From assembly GCA_963805715.1 (NCBI GenBank), contig CAWDVK010000020.1:806001-870000 (forward strand): a DNA stretch of 64,000 nt, given 5' to 3'. The stretch's first letter is position 1. Every line of letters starts with the position of its first letter. Below are positions 40,367-48,118 of this stretch, piece by piece. A model generated the notes under the pieces. It was not told where the DNA came from. It made no database searches and saw only the letters and a list, made by a program, of their open reading frames with translations. Made by a program: the position numbers and the translations under genes. The stretch comes from CAWDVK01 sp963805715. Lineage in GTDB: Bacteria > Actinomycetota > Actinomycetes > Streptosporangiales > Streptosporangiaceae.

Positions 40367-40395
40367 TTAATAGCCCGTCAATACCATGCTATTAA
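40367..40395. promoter_or_regulatory. Inverted repeat between clpN-like and HTH genes, putative operator
   Basis: TTAATAGC (40367-40374) and GCTATTAA (40388-40395) are perfect eight-base arms around 13 bases. The centres are 21 bases apart, two helical turns, and the arms contain the AT-rich core that high-GC promoters need. CTATTAATAG (40389-40398) is itself a palindrome. The neighbouring HTH protein is the probable binder. Confidence 0.72.
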
Positions 40396-40416
40396 TAGGG
40401 TAGGGAGGTGACACGG

Positions 40417-40796
40417 ATGGACTGGGAAGACCGCCTTGACGCATGGGAGCTCGAACTCGACCTCGCCGTCCAGCTCGAGAGCTCGGACTGGGTGACGCTT
40501 GAGCGGGCGGCCGCCGCCACCGGCGTCTCCCGTGCCGCCTTGCGCAGCTGGTACCGGACCGGGCAGATCCCGTCCCGGCTGGTCGACGGCCCGCACGGGC
40601 CGCAGCGGCTGGTTCCCCTCGCCGTCGTCGCCGCTCGCGCCGAGGCCTCCCCCCGGCTGCGGCACGCCGCCGAGCGGCGGCTCGCTGACGAGGCTCAGCT
40701 AGAGCTCCTGCGTCACCGGATCGATCAGCTGGAGCTGCGCCTGGCCGCGCTGGAACGGCGCCAGCCGCCGGATGGCGATCGGGACGTGGCCGGCGC

Positions 40797-40806
<10 letters not shown>
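40417..40806 (+). CDS. MerR-like helix-turn-helix regulator
   Basis: A 129-residue protein. ATG 40417 follows GGGAGGTGA; a GTG at 40408 lies in that site and is less likely. WVTLERAAAATGVSRAALRSWYRTGQIPS is a MerR/excisionase-type helix-turn-helix with an S-R-x-x-L-R-x-W-Y recognition helix. A long helix (AERRLADEAQLELLRHRIDQLELRLAAL) predicts coiled-coil dimers. No effector domain is present. It probably controls the divergent Clp-N gene through the inverted repeat. Its last ten bases overlap the convergent TetR remnant. Confidence 0.8.
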
Positions 40807-41378
<572 letters not shown>

Positions 41379-41379
41379 G

Positions 41380-42255
41380 CTGCTGCGGGTGCACGCGGCA
41401 GGACTGGACCGGGGCCGGTGGCACATGGTGACCGGCCGCCCGTATCTGCTGCGCCTGTTCTGCGGGCTCCGGACGCCGCGGATCCCGGTGCAGGGGCTCG
41501 ATGTGGCCGGCACGGTCGTCGCGGCCGGGGCGGCAGTCACCAGGTTCTCTCCCGGCGATGAGGTCCTCGGGTTCGGCCGGGGCACCTTCGCCGAGTACGC
41601 CTCGGCCCGCGAGGACAAGCTCGCCGCCACGCCGGCCAGCCTCAGCTTCGAGCAGGCCGCAGTGATCCCGGTGTCCGCCGTCACAGCCCTGCTGGCCCTG
41701 ACCGATGCCGGCCATGTCCGGGCCGGATAGCAGGTGCTGATCACCGGAGCGTCCGGCGGCGTCGGCAGCTACGCCGTCCAGCTGGCCAGGGCCTTAGGGG
41801 CGGAGGTCACCGGCGTGTGCAGTGCCGCCAAGCTCGACCTGGTGCGATCCCTGGGCGCCGCTCATGTCATCGACTACACCCGCGAGGATTCCGCCGACCG
41901 AGCGCACCGCTACGACCTCATCATCGACATCGCCGGCAGCCCCAGCCTGTCCCGGCTGCGCCGCGCGCTCGCGCCGGCCGGGACCGCGGTCCTTGTCGGC
42001 GGCGAGGACGACGGCAACTGGACCGGCATGGGCCGGCAACTGCGGGCGCTGGCCCTGTCACCGTTCCTGCGCCAGCGGCTGACCATGGTCACCCCGCGGC
42101 AGCGCGCCGCCGACCCGGAACGGCTCATCAGCTTCATTGAGGCGGGCACAGTCAGGCCGAGCATCGACCGGATCTACCCGCTGGACCGCGTACCTGAGGC
42201 CTTGCGCCACCTCGAAGCCGGGAATGCCCGCGGCAAGGTCGCCATCAGCATCTGA
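41380..42255 (+). pseudogene. Zinc-type/quinone oxidoreductase (MDR), 5'-truncated with in-frame stop
   Basis: The plus strand enters the family at LLRVHAAGLDRGRWHMVTG, about residue 35 of a normal MDR oxidoreductase. It continues RIPVQGLDVAGTVVAAGAAV, GDEVLGFGRGTFAEYAS and VIPVSAVTALLAL. An in-frame TAG at 41728 replaces a codon (normally Gln or Glu) before VLITGASGGVGSYAVQLA, and the rest (DRVPEALRHLEAGNARGKVAISI) is intact. So it has lost its start and gained a nonsense codon. It was divergently arranged with the TetR gene, as is usual for such oxidoreductases, and the shared promoter is deleted. Confidence 0.85.
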
Positions 42256-42440
42256 GCGGCCAGCTCGGTCGCCATCAACGGCCAGGCCTAACCGGCCTGG
42301 CCGCCCCGCTGGCTGAAATCGGCGCGCCTGGCCGCCGCGAGCGCCCGCCTGGCGCGCCTCATGCTCTGCCGGGGTGGACGGCGCGGGAGCCAGCCCCGGC
42401 GTCCGGCGGGCCGGGGTGCGCCAGCGGCGCGCCTGAGGTG

Positions 42441-43088
42441 TCAGGCCAGGCCGATGATGCCGTCGATGATCTCCCATACCCCGAGCACCGCCAGCACGAC
42501 CACCATCAGCGTGCGCGAGTTCCGGGATAGCCATGAGTTGAGCGCCGCGAGCTTCGGCTTCGACCAGCCAGGCGCGAGCACGATGACAAGCGTGGGCAGC
42601 CAGATCGTGATCAGCGTGATGGCGACGACGAGGACAACCCACGTGACGGTCCCCGCGGTGCTCAGCTTCGAGGAGCCAACAACCTGCAGCGCTGACAGAT
42701 ATGTTGGCGACGGCAGGTACAGCACGATGCCTGCTATCAGTGCCGCGATCAGGCCGCCCTGCCTGGCCGCCCTGGTCAGCCGGGACTCCTTCTGTTTCTT
42801 CGGCTTGGGCGGCCTGCGGGCCAGTATCACCGCGCCGGCCACGAACGCGACGCCTATCGCGAGCCGGAGCCCGTACCGCGGCGTTTGCTGGCCTTGCTGG
42901 CCAAGCCCGGCACCGTGCAGGGCGAACACGATCACGAATCCGACCGCAAGCGTGCAGATGACCGCACCGGCCAGGAACACCGTCACCCGGCCCTTATACC
43001 GCTCTGCCTCGGCGAGCAGCAGCAGGACCGCCAGGCCGAATGGATACAGGCTCGCGGTCAGGGCCAGCGGGATCGCCTGGACCGGCAT
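42441..43088 (-). CDS. Sap/GAP-family membrane protein
   Basis: A 215-residue protein with six predicted spans: PLALTASLYPFGLAVLLLL, VTVFLAGAVICTLAVGFVI, LRLAIGVAFVAGAVIL, GGLIAALIAGIVLYLPSPTYL, TWVVLVVAITLITIWLPTL and a C-terminal span ending GIIGLA. YLPSPTYLSALQVV and the basic loop ARRPPKPKKQKESRL are marks of the Gap/Sap family, whose mycobacterial members help move glycopeptidolipids or sulfolipid to the surface. ATG 43088 is chosen; the frame extends 28 codons further without hydrophobic content. No lipid-synthesis genes are adjacent. Confidence 0.85.
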   Translation of the reverse strand: MPVQAIPLALTASLYPFGLAVLLLLAEAERYKGRVTVFLAGAVICTLAVGFVIVFALHGAGLGQQGQQTPRYGLRLAIGVAFVAGAVILARRPPKPKKQKESRLTRAARQGGLIAALIAGIVLYLPSPTYLSALQVVGSSKLSTAGTVTWVVLVVAITLITIWLPTLVIVLAPGWSKPKLAALNSWLSRNSRTLMVVVLAVLGVWEIIDGIIGLA

Positions 43089-43684
43089 TATCCCGCCCCG
43101 CCGCGTGCCTGGCAGGCGGGTGGCGCGGGCCGCTTCGGGCCTTCCATCGCATCGCCTCCGGTCCGGACCCAACTGTGCGATGTCGCGAAGCTAGCTTCCG
43201 CGGGGTCGGCGGCCATCGCCCAGGACGGGTGATGATCCGCGCGGCTGGCCCGCTGATCGGCATGAGCCTCCTGGCCCGGCTCGGACATACGGGCAATTTC
43301 ATGCCTGATCTTGCCGAAAGCCCGGTCAGCTTCCGGATGACACCCGCTTGTCCCGCCGTTACGCCAGACCTGCCCAGAGCTGGCTGCCTGGACCGAGGCT
43401 GCGCGACCGTGCTCGCGGCGATGACAGCGGGCCACTGACGGTCCCGGCTCAGGGAAGCCCGCTCGTGCTGGGCCAGGCGAGGCCGGCAGGCGGCAAGGCC
43501 CAGGACTGGCGCAGCGGGCAACGTCTCATCCCCTGCGGATGTCTCCCGGGGCCCGAGGGCGATGCCGGGAGCGCCACGGCCGCGGCGGAAGCGCGGCCCG
43601 GTTTTTTCCGGTGAGCTTTCTGTTGGCGGGGCGGCTCACGGCGACTCGTATCAGCGTGAGCTTCCGTCATGAAAGGAATCCGCG
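43089..43684. other. Gene-free stretch of about 600 bases with an isolated terminator
   Basis: No frame has protein-family character on either strand. The segment contains one intrinsic terminator at 43578-43607 although no rightward gene precedes it. A small RNA or a long 5' leader for the DUF4232 gene is possible. AAAGGAAT before 43685 is that gene's ribosome site. Confidence 0.4.
43578..43607 (+). terminator. Intrinsic terminator without an upstream gene
   Basis: GGCCGCG (43578-43584) pairs with CGCGGCC (43592-43598) over GCGGAAG, followed by CGG and six Ts at 43602-43607. This is the only hairpin with a T tract in the window. It lies 78 bases before the DUF4232 start on the same strand. 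Confidence 0.75.
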
Positions 43685-44404
43685 ATGAAGTCGCTCCTGA
43701 TCGGCACCCTCGCCGCCACCGCCGGCCTGCTCCTCTGCGCGTGCAGCGGGCCGGGCAGCAGCGCCGCGCCCCGCGCCGCGGCTACCGCCCAGCCGGCCGC
43801 CAGCGCGCAGCCGTCCTCCGCCACCGCGTCCGCAGCGGGTTCATCCGCCGGCTCCACGACCGCCGGCTCCACGACGGCCGGTTCCACGACGGCCGGTTCC
43901 ACGACGGCCGGTTCCACGACCGCGGGCTCCGCTGTCGTCTCCCCGGCCTCTCCCGCGGTCAGCTCGCAGGGCGCCGCGCCGCAGTGCCTGTCCCGGTACC
44001 TGGGCACGAAGATCACGCCGTCGGGCGACGCTGGTGACAGCGTCTACGTCAACATCGACTTCACGAATCTCGACAACGTTCCCTGCACCCTCTACGGGTA
44101 CCCGGGGGTATCACTGGCGGGCGGCCTGCCTGTCACCCGGATCGGCCTGCCCTCCCTGGAGAACCTGGCCACTCCCCGCCAGCTCGTCACCCTCCAGCCC
44201 GGCGGCATCGCCTACGCCCAGCTGCAGATCGTGCAGGCGGCGACCTACCTGCCAGCACTATGCCAGCCCAGGCCCGCGGACTACCTGGACATCATCCCGC
44301 CGAACCAGACGGTCGCGATCCCGACCTACTACGCTGCCACCGCGTGCGCCAAGCCGGTGCACCTGCTGACCGTCGATGCCGTCCAGCTCGGAACCAACCA
44401 CTGA
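43685..44404 (+). CDS. DUF4232 lipoprotein with a Ser/Thr-Ala-Gly repeat linker
   Basis: A 239-residue protein. MKSLLIGTLAATAGLLLCACS is a lipoprotein signal with lipobox LCAC. A long Ala/Ser/Thr-rich linker contains five AGSTT repeats (about 55-79). The C-terminal 130 residues are DUF4232: CLSRYLGTKITPSG, VYVNIDFTNLDNVPCTLYGYPGVSL, and C-terminal LCQPRPADYLDIIPPNQTVAI and CAKPVHLLTVDAVQ. The four Cys suggest two disulfides. DUF4232 domains are frequent at the surface of actinobacteria and their function is unknown. ATG follows AAAGGAAT. Confidence 0.9.
   Translation: MKSLLIGTLAATAGLLLCACSGPGSSAAPRAAATAQPAASAQPSSATASAAGSSAGSTTAGSTTAGSTTAGSTTAGSTTAGSAVVSPASPAVSSQGAAPQCLSRYLGTKITPSGDAGDSVYVNIDFTNLDNVPCTLYGYPGVSLAGGLPVTRIGLPSLENLATPRQLVTLQPGGIAYAQLQIVQAATYLPALCQPRPADYLDIIPPNQTVAIPTYYAATACAKPVHLLTVDAVQLGTNH
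43847..43921 (+). repeat. 15-base coding repeat, five units
   Basis: Five head-to-tail units of GCCGG(C/T)TCCACGAC(C/G) encode the AGSTT linker repeats of the DUF4232 lipoprotein. Unit length is a multiple of three, so copy number can change without frame loss. Confidence 0.9.
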
Positions 44405-44438
44405 CTGGCGCCGCTGCCGCTCTCACGCCAGCGGCACC

Positions 44439-44473
44439 GCTCGGGCCGGGCCAGCTACTGGCCCGGCCCGAGC
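44439..44473 (+). terminator. 16-base-pair perfect hairpin terminator
   Basis: GCTCGGGCCGGGCCAG (44439-44454) pairs perfectly with CTGGCCCGGCCCGAGC (44458-44473) over a three-base loop, 34 bases after the DUF4232 stop. It is the most stable simple hairpin in the window and lacks a T tract. Confidence 0.8.
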
Positions 44474-44659
44474 GACTCCGGGTCGCCTGCGCAGCCGTGG
44501 CCCGGCGGACCGCCCGTGCCGGGCCAGCCCGGCACGGGCTGGCCCTCGGAGACCAATCCGCGAACGCCACGGCTCCGAATAATGAAGGTCGCGGTCATCT
44601 CGGCCGGCCGGGGAGCTACGCCGGTCAGGGTGAGCGACGCGAGCGAAAGGACCTTGCCG

Positions 44660-45121
44660 ATGCGCAAGACGCGAGCCAGGGCTGCGGCCGCCTCAGCAGC
44701 CGAGGTAGAGAAGCCCGATGAGCAGTGGCGCAGGGAGCTCACTCCCCAGCAGTACAGCGTCCTGCGCCAGGCCCACACCGAGCGGGCATTCACCGGCGAG
44801 TACGTCGACAACCATGACGACGGCTTCTATCGCTGCGCCGGCTGCGGGAACGAGCTGTTCCGTTCCGACGCCAAGTTCGATTCGGGCACCGGCTGGCCGA
44901 GCTTCTACGAGCCTGCTTTCGCTCAGGCTGTCGAGCTGCGGCCGGACAACAGCCTGTTCATGCGCCGCACCGAGGTCGTCTGCCGGCGCTGCGGCGGTCA
45001 CCTCGGCCATGTCTTCGGCGACGGCCCGGCCCCGACCGGCGAGCGGTACTGCATCAACTCCTGCTCGCTGGCCTTCGAGCCCGCGGCGGCGCCAGGGCCG
45101 GACGGCGGCCAGCCTGCCTGA
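44660..45121 (+). CDS. msrB: Peptide-methionine (R)-S-oxide reductase
   Basis: A 153-residue MsrB, which reduces the R isomer of methionine sulfoxide in proteins. CAGCGNELF and CRRCGGHLGHVF give the two C-x-x-C zinc pairs. FDSGTGWPSFYEP is the substrate pocket. RYCINSCSLAF holds the catalytic Cys, and the second Cys in this block could resolve the sulfenate. The ATG at 44660 lies before VEKPDEQWRRELTPQQYSVLR, the family start; an ATG at 44582 would add 26 residues. The Ala-rich lead-in of about 15 residues is not part of the domain. MsrA is not nearby. Confidence 0.92.
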   Translation: MRKTRARAAAASAAEVEKPDEQWRRELTPQQYSVLRQAHTERAFTGEYVDNHDDGFYRCAGCGNELFRSDAKFDSGTGWPSFYEPAFAQAVELRPDNSLFMRRTEVVCRRCGGHLGHVFGDGPAPTGERYCINSCSLAFEPAAAPGPDGGQPA

Positions 45122-45169
45122 GCCCCGATCCGGACACCTCCTTAGGCCCCGGATGTCCTTCACCGGGGG

Positions 45170-45410
45170 CGGTAGACCAGGCGGGTGACTCCGGAGGGGT
45201 CCGGATGCCGCCTGGCACCCCGATGTCGCGTCCGGGCTGCCGCCTGGCGGCATTGACCGCGTCGCGCAGCTCGCCGTCGTCGCGCACCACGAGCAGGTCG
45301 GCGTTGTCCCACGGGAGGGCAGCAGAGTGCTCGACAGGACCAGGCCGTGGATCTTGTTCACGGCGGCGGCGATGGCGAGCTCGTCCCGCGTGGCCGCGGG
45401 ATCGGCGGCA
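45170..45410 (-). pseudogene. Dihydrofolate reductase-family protein, remnant in two frames
   Basis: The minus strand reads AAAVNKIHGLVLSSTL in one frame and then LPWDNADLLVVRDDGELRDA with ARRQPGRDIGVPGG in another. Together this is the middle of a RibD C-terminal/DHFR-like protein (x-NKI-x-x-V-x-SSTL ... W-x-N ... L-x-x-QPG-x-DI-x-V). The start and the C-terminal half are missing. One indel near 45310 separates the two readings. The rest of 45122-45495 contains no other gene. Confidence 0.7.
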
Positions 45411-45495
45411 GGCGGCGAGACGCCGGGCAACCGGACGGCATGCGGGCAGGCGCTGGCGCTTGAGCAGCGCTCTGGGGCGCGAGTAGAACGTACGT

Positions 45496-48045
45496 ATGGT
45501 CACGGGCCGCAGCGGCACCTCGCGCCGGGCGCGCTGGGCAATTGCCTCGCTCGCGATGGCCAGCCTGCTTTTCGGCGCCCTGGCCGCCGGGCTCGGCAAC
45601 CTGCATGCGAGCCAGCAGGTCGCGGTGGGCCTTCCGTTCGCCTTCACGCTGCTGGCCGGCGTGACGTACGAACTCCGCAGCCGGACTCAGCACCGGCAGG
45701 ACGGTGCGCAGTCGGCAGCGCTGGCTAGTACCGAGATAGCCAGGGAGCTTCGCACGCTGGTGAAATACCGGGGACTCCCGCGGGATGCTGATCCGGCGGA
45801 ACTCGGGGTCTCGCCCTCCAGCCTCGCCCGCCAGCAGGCTGAGAGCGCCTCCCTGCCGCGGCCTGCCTATGTGTCGCGTGCTGTCGACCAGGAGCTCGAA
45901 CGCTGCCTGCGCGACCTGGCGGAGAAATCCGATGGAGATAGGCCCCGGCTTGTGCTGCTCCTAGGGCCATCCAAGTCGGGGAAATCAAGGGCGGCGTTCG
46001 AGGCGGTGCGGCGCGTGCTTCCCGATCGGGTCCTCGTCATGCCCGATCCCCATAACCTTGCCGCCCGCAGTCTCGATCGCCTGCTCGAGCTTGTCCCAGG
46101 CGACACGCGGGGTGGCATTGTCCTGTGGCTGGACGAGCTGGACCGATTCCTGGACGCGGGCTGCATTGACATCGCCCGCCTGGCCCGCTGGCATCGTCAG
46201 CTGCCGGGGCTGGTCGTCGTAGCGACGCTCCGCGACGACCTCTACTCCCGCTACGAGGAGACGCGCAGCGGCGAGGCCAGGGGGCCGCTCTCAGATGCGG
46301 CCAATCTGCTGCGCCTGGCAACAGTGTTCTCATTCGGCGCCTCATGGGGACCACAGGACTGGGAGCGCGCGCTTGAGGCCTATCCGGGGTTGCGGGCACA
46401 TGGCCGCCCCGAGCGGGGGCTGGGGGTGGAACTCATCTGCGGTCCCGACCTGCTGAGGCGATTCCAGGTAGCCGAGAATTCGTCGCCCGCGGGTTTCGCC
46501 GTCATCTGCGCCGCCATCGACTGGCGCCGGTGCGGCGTGGCGCAAGCAATCCGGGCAGATGAGCTCAGGGACCTGGCCGGCCAGTACCTGTGGCGGCGGC
46601 GGCGTGCGCCGATGACAGATGATGCCTTCCGGGATGCCCTCGGGTGGGCGCTCGAGCCCGTGCTGCCAGGCGCCGGTATCTCACTGCTGCATTTCGCCGA
46701 CGCAAGCGGCGAGAACTACGAGGCTGTTGACTACGTCGTTGCCTACTGGGACGGCCCCGAGGGGCACGCCGCCGCACCCGATTCCCTCGTCCCCGCGACA
46801 TGGGAGCTGATCATCGGCGCGCTCAGCGATGATGCGTGCTTCCCGGTCGGCTGGGCCGCCCTGAGGCGCAGCCGGCGCGAGGAGGCCGCAGCGGCATTCA
46901 GCCGGAGCGCCAGATCGGCATCGCCGGCAACCGCCATCGGCAGCCTCTACGAGCTGGGGGAAATACGGCAGCAGGACGGTGCGACCGAGGCTGCGCGGGA
47001 CGCATTTACCCAGATTGTCGCCCGCTTCGGCGAATCAGACAATCCGGATATCATGCGGCAGGTGGTCATGGCGCTGATCGCCATGGGGATCAGCCTCGAC
47101 CTCGATGACCGTCCCGATGAAGCGATATCGGTGTTCGATGAGACCATCGCCCGCTTCGGCTCCTCGGCCGACCTGCCGGTTCTCGCGGAGGTAGCCCGTG
47201 CCATGAGCGGCCGGGGCCTCAGCCTCTCCGGCGCGGGCCGCCATGACGAGGCGATCGCCGCGCTCAACGACGTAGTAGCCCGGTACGGCTCGTCACCTGA
47301 GCCCTTCGTCGATGAGGCGGCCCGGTCACTGCTGAACCGCGGATATGTCCTGCTTGACGCAGGGCAGCCAGCGGAGGCAATCGCCGCCTTCAGCGAGACC
47401 ATGGCAAGGTTCGGCAGCTCGGCCGCCATAATGCCCAGGGCGTTCGCGACCGTCGCCAGGATGGAGCGAGAGGGCCTGCTGGGAGTCGGGCATCGATTGC
47501 GCCAGCGGCTCTTCCCAGCTGCGGACGCGGCACCCGACGGCACGTCACCGCTGGTAGCGTTCCTCGTTCTGCTGACGGATGGCAATGAAGCTTCTGGCCT
47601 GGCCAGGCTGCTGCAGGATGTCGCGCTGCTGGAGGCTGACGAGCGAGCGCTGTTTGCCGCCCCCCCGGTCAGGGGCGTCACGTTCCTCACCGATCCTGAC
47701 AGGGAATGGCGGGCGGCCAATGTCCCGCCGGATGCCGCAATTGTGTACCTGCTGTCACACGAGGATGCGCTTCCGGGAATCGTTGAGCGGATGGGCGGAA
47801 CGTATTACATCGGATGTTCCGGCGCGGAGCAATTCGCTGCCTATACCAGCAGTGATAGCCTCCGCCTCTTCCTGGGGGACGAGCCGCTGGCATTCGCTTC
47901 CATCGTCATGGCCGACTTCAGCGAGCCTGAGCCGCCGCCTCCATGCCTGTTTGCGCGGAGTGAAGCGAGTCTCATGGCCATGCTCGCCGGCCTTCCGGTT
48001 CTCGCTCGCGATGCTGCGGACGACGAGCTGCCCTTCGGGGAATAG
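45496..48045 (+). CDS. Membrane-anchored P-loop NTPase with TPR-like repeats, unknown function
   Basis: An 849-residue protein outside named families. Two N-terminal spans (about 14-34 and 42-58) anchor it. Residues 150-250 form a P-loop domain: LLLGPSKSGKSRAAFE (Walker A 157-164), GIVLWLDELDRFL (Walker B 207-219) and VVVATLRDDLY as a sensor-like strand. A helical middle (about 255-470) is typical of STAND-type regulators. At least four TPR-like units follow (about 455-640), including a repeat of ARFGSS- or ARYGSS-type ends (IVARFGESDNP, IARFGSSADLP, VARYGSSPEPF, MARFGSSAAIM). A 200-residue C-terminal domain is unassigned. Start ATG 45496 has no clear ribosome site. It converges with the TPR gene at 48119. 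Confidence 0.8.
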   Translation: MVTGRSGTSRRARWAIASLAMASLLFGALAAGLGNLHASQQVAVGLPFAFTLLAGVTYELRSRTQHRQDGAQSAALASTEIARELRTLVKYRGLPRDADPAELGVSPSSLARQQAESASLPRPAYVSRAVDQELERCLRDLAEKSDGDRPRLVLLLGPSKSGKSRAAFEAVRRVLPDRVLVMPDPHNLAARSLDRLLELVPGDTRGGIVLWLDELDRFLDAGCIDIARLARWHRQLPGLVVVATLRDDLYSRYEETRSGEARGPLSDAANLLRLATVFSFGASWGPQDWERALEAYPGLRAHGRPERGLGVELICGPDLLRRFQVAENSSPAGFAVICAAIDWRRCGVAQAIRADELRDLAGQYLWRRRRAPMTDDAFRDALGWALEPVLPGAGISLLHFADASGENYEAVDYVVAYWDGPEGHAAAPDSLVPATWELIIGALSDDACFPVGWAALRRSRREEAAAAFSRSARSASPATAIGSLYELGEIRQQDGATEAARDAFTQIVARFGESDNPDIMRQVVMALIAMGISLDLDDRPDEAISVFDETIARFGSSADLPVLAEVARAMSGRGLSLSGAGRHDEAIAALNDVVARYGSSPEPFVDEAARSLLNRGYVLLDAGQPAEAIAAFSETMARFGSSAAIMPRAFATVARMEREGLLGVGHRLRQRLFPAADAAPDGTSPLVAFLVLLTDGNEASGLARLLQDVALLEADERALFAAPPVRGVTFLTDPDREWRAANVPPDAAIVYLLSHEDALPGIVERMGGTYYIGCSGAEQFAAYTSSDSLRLFLGDEPLAFASIVMADFSEPEPPPPCLFARSEASLMAMLAGLPVLARDAADDELPFGE

Positions 48046-48059
48046 ATCTTCCTGACCCA

Positions 48060-48076
48060 CGGGCCGGACTGGCCCG
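48060..48076 (+). terminator. Short hairpin after the NTPase gene
   Basis: CGGGCC (48060-48065) and GGCCCG (48071-48076) pair over five bases, 15 bases after the stop. No T run; a weak terminator is the likely role. Confidence 0.5.
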
Positions 48077-48118
48077 CGGCGATGTCCTCAGACCGGGCAG
48101 ATGGCCGGGCTGTCGCGA

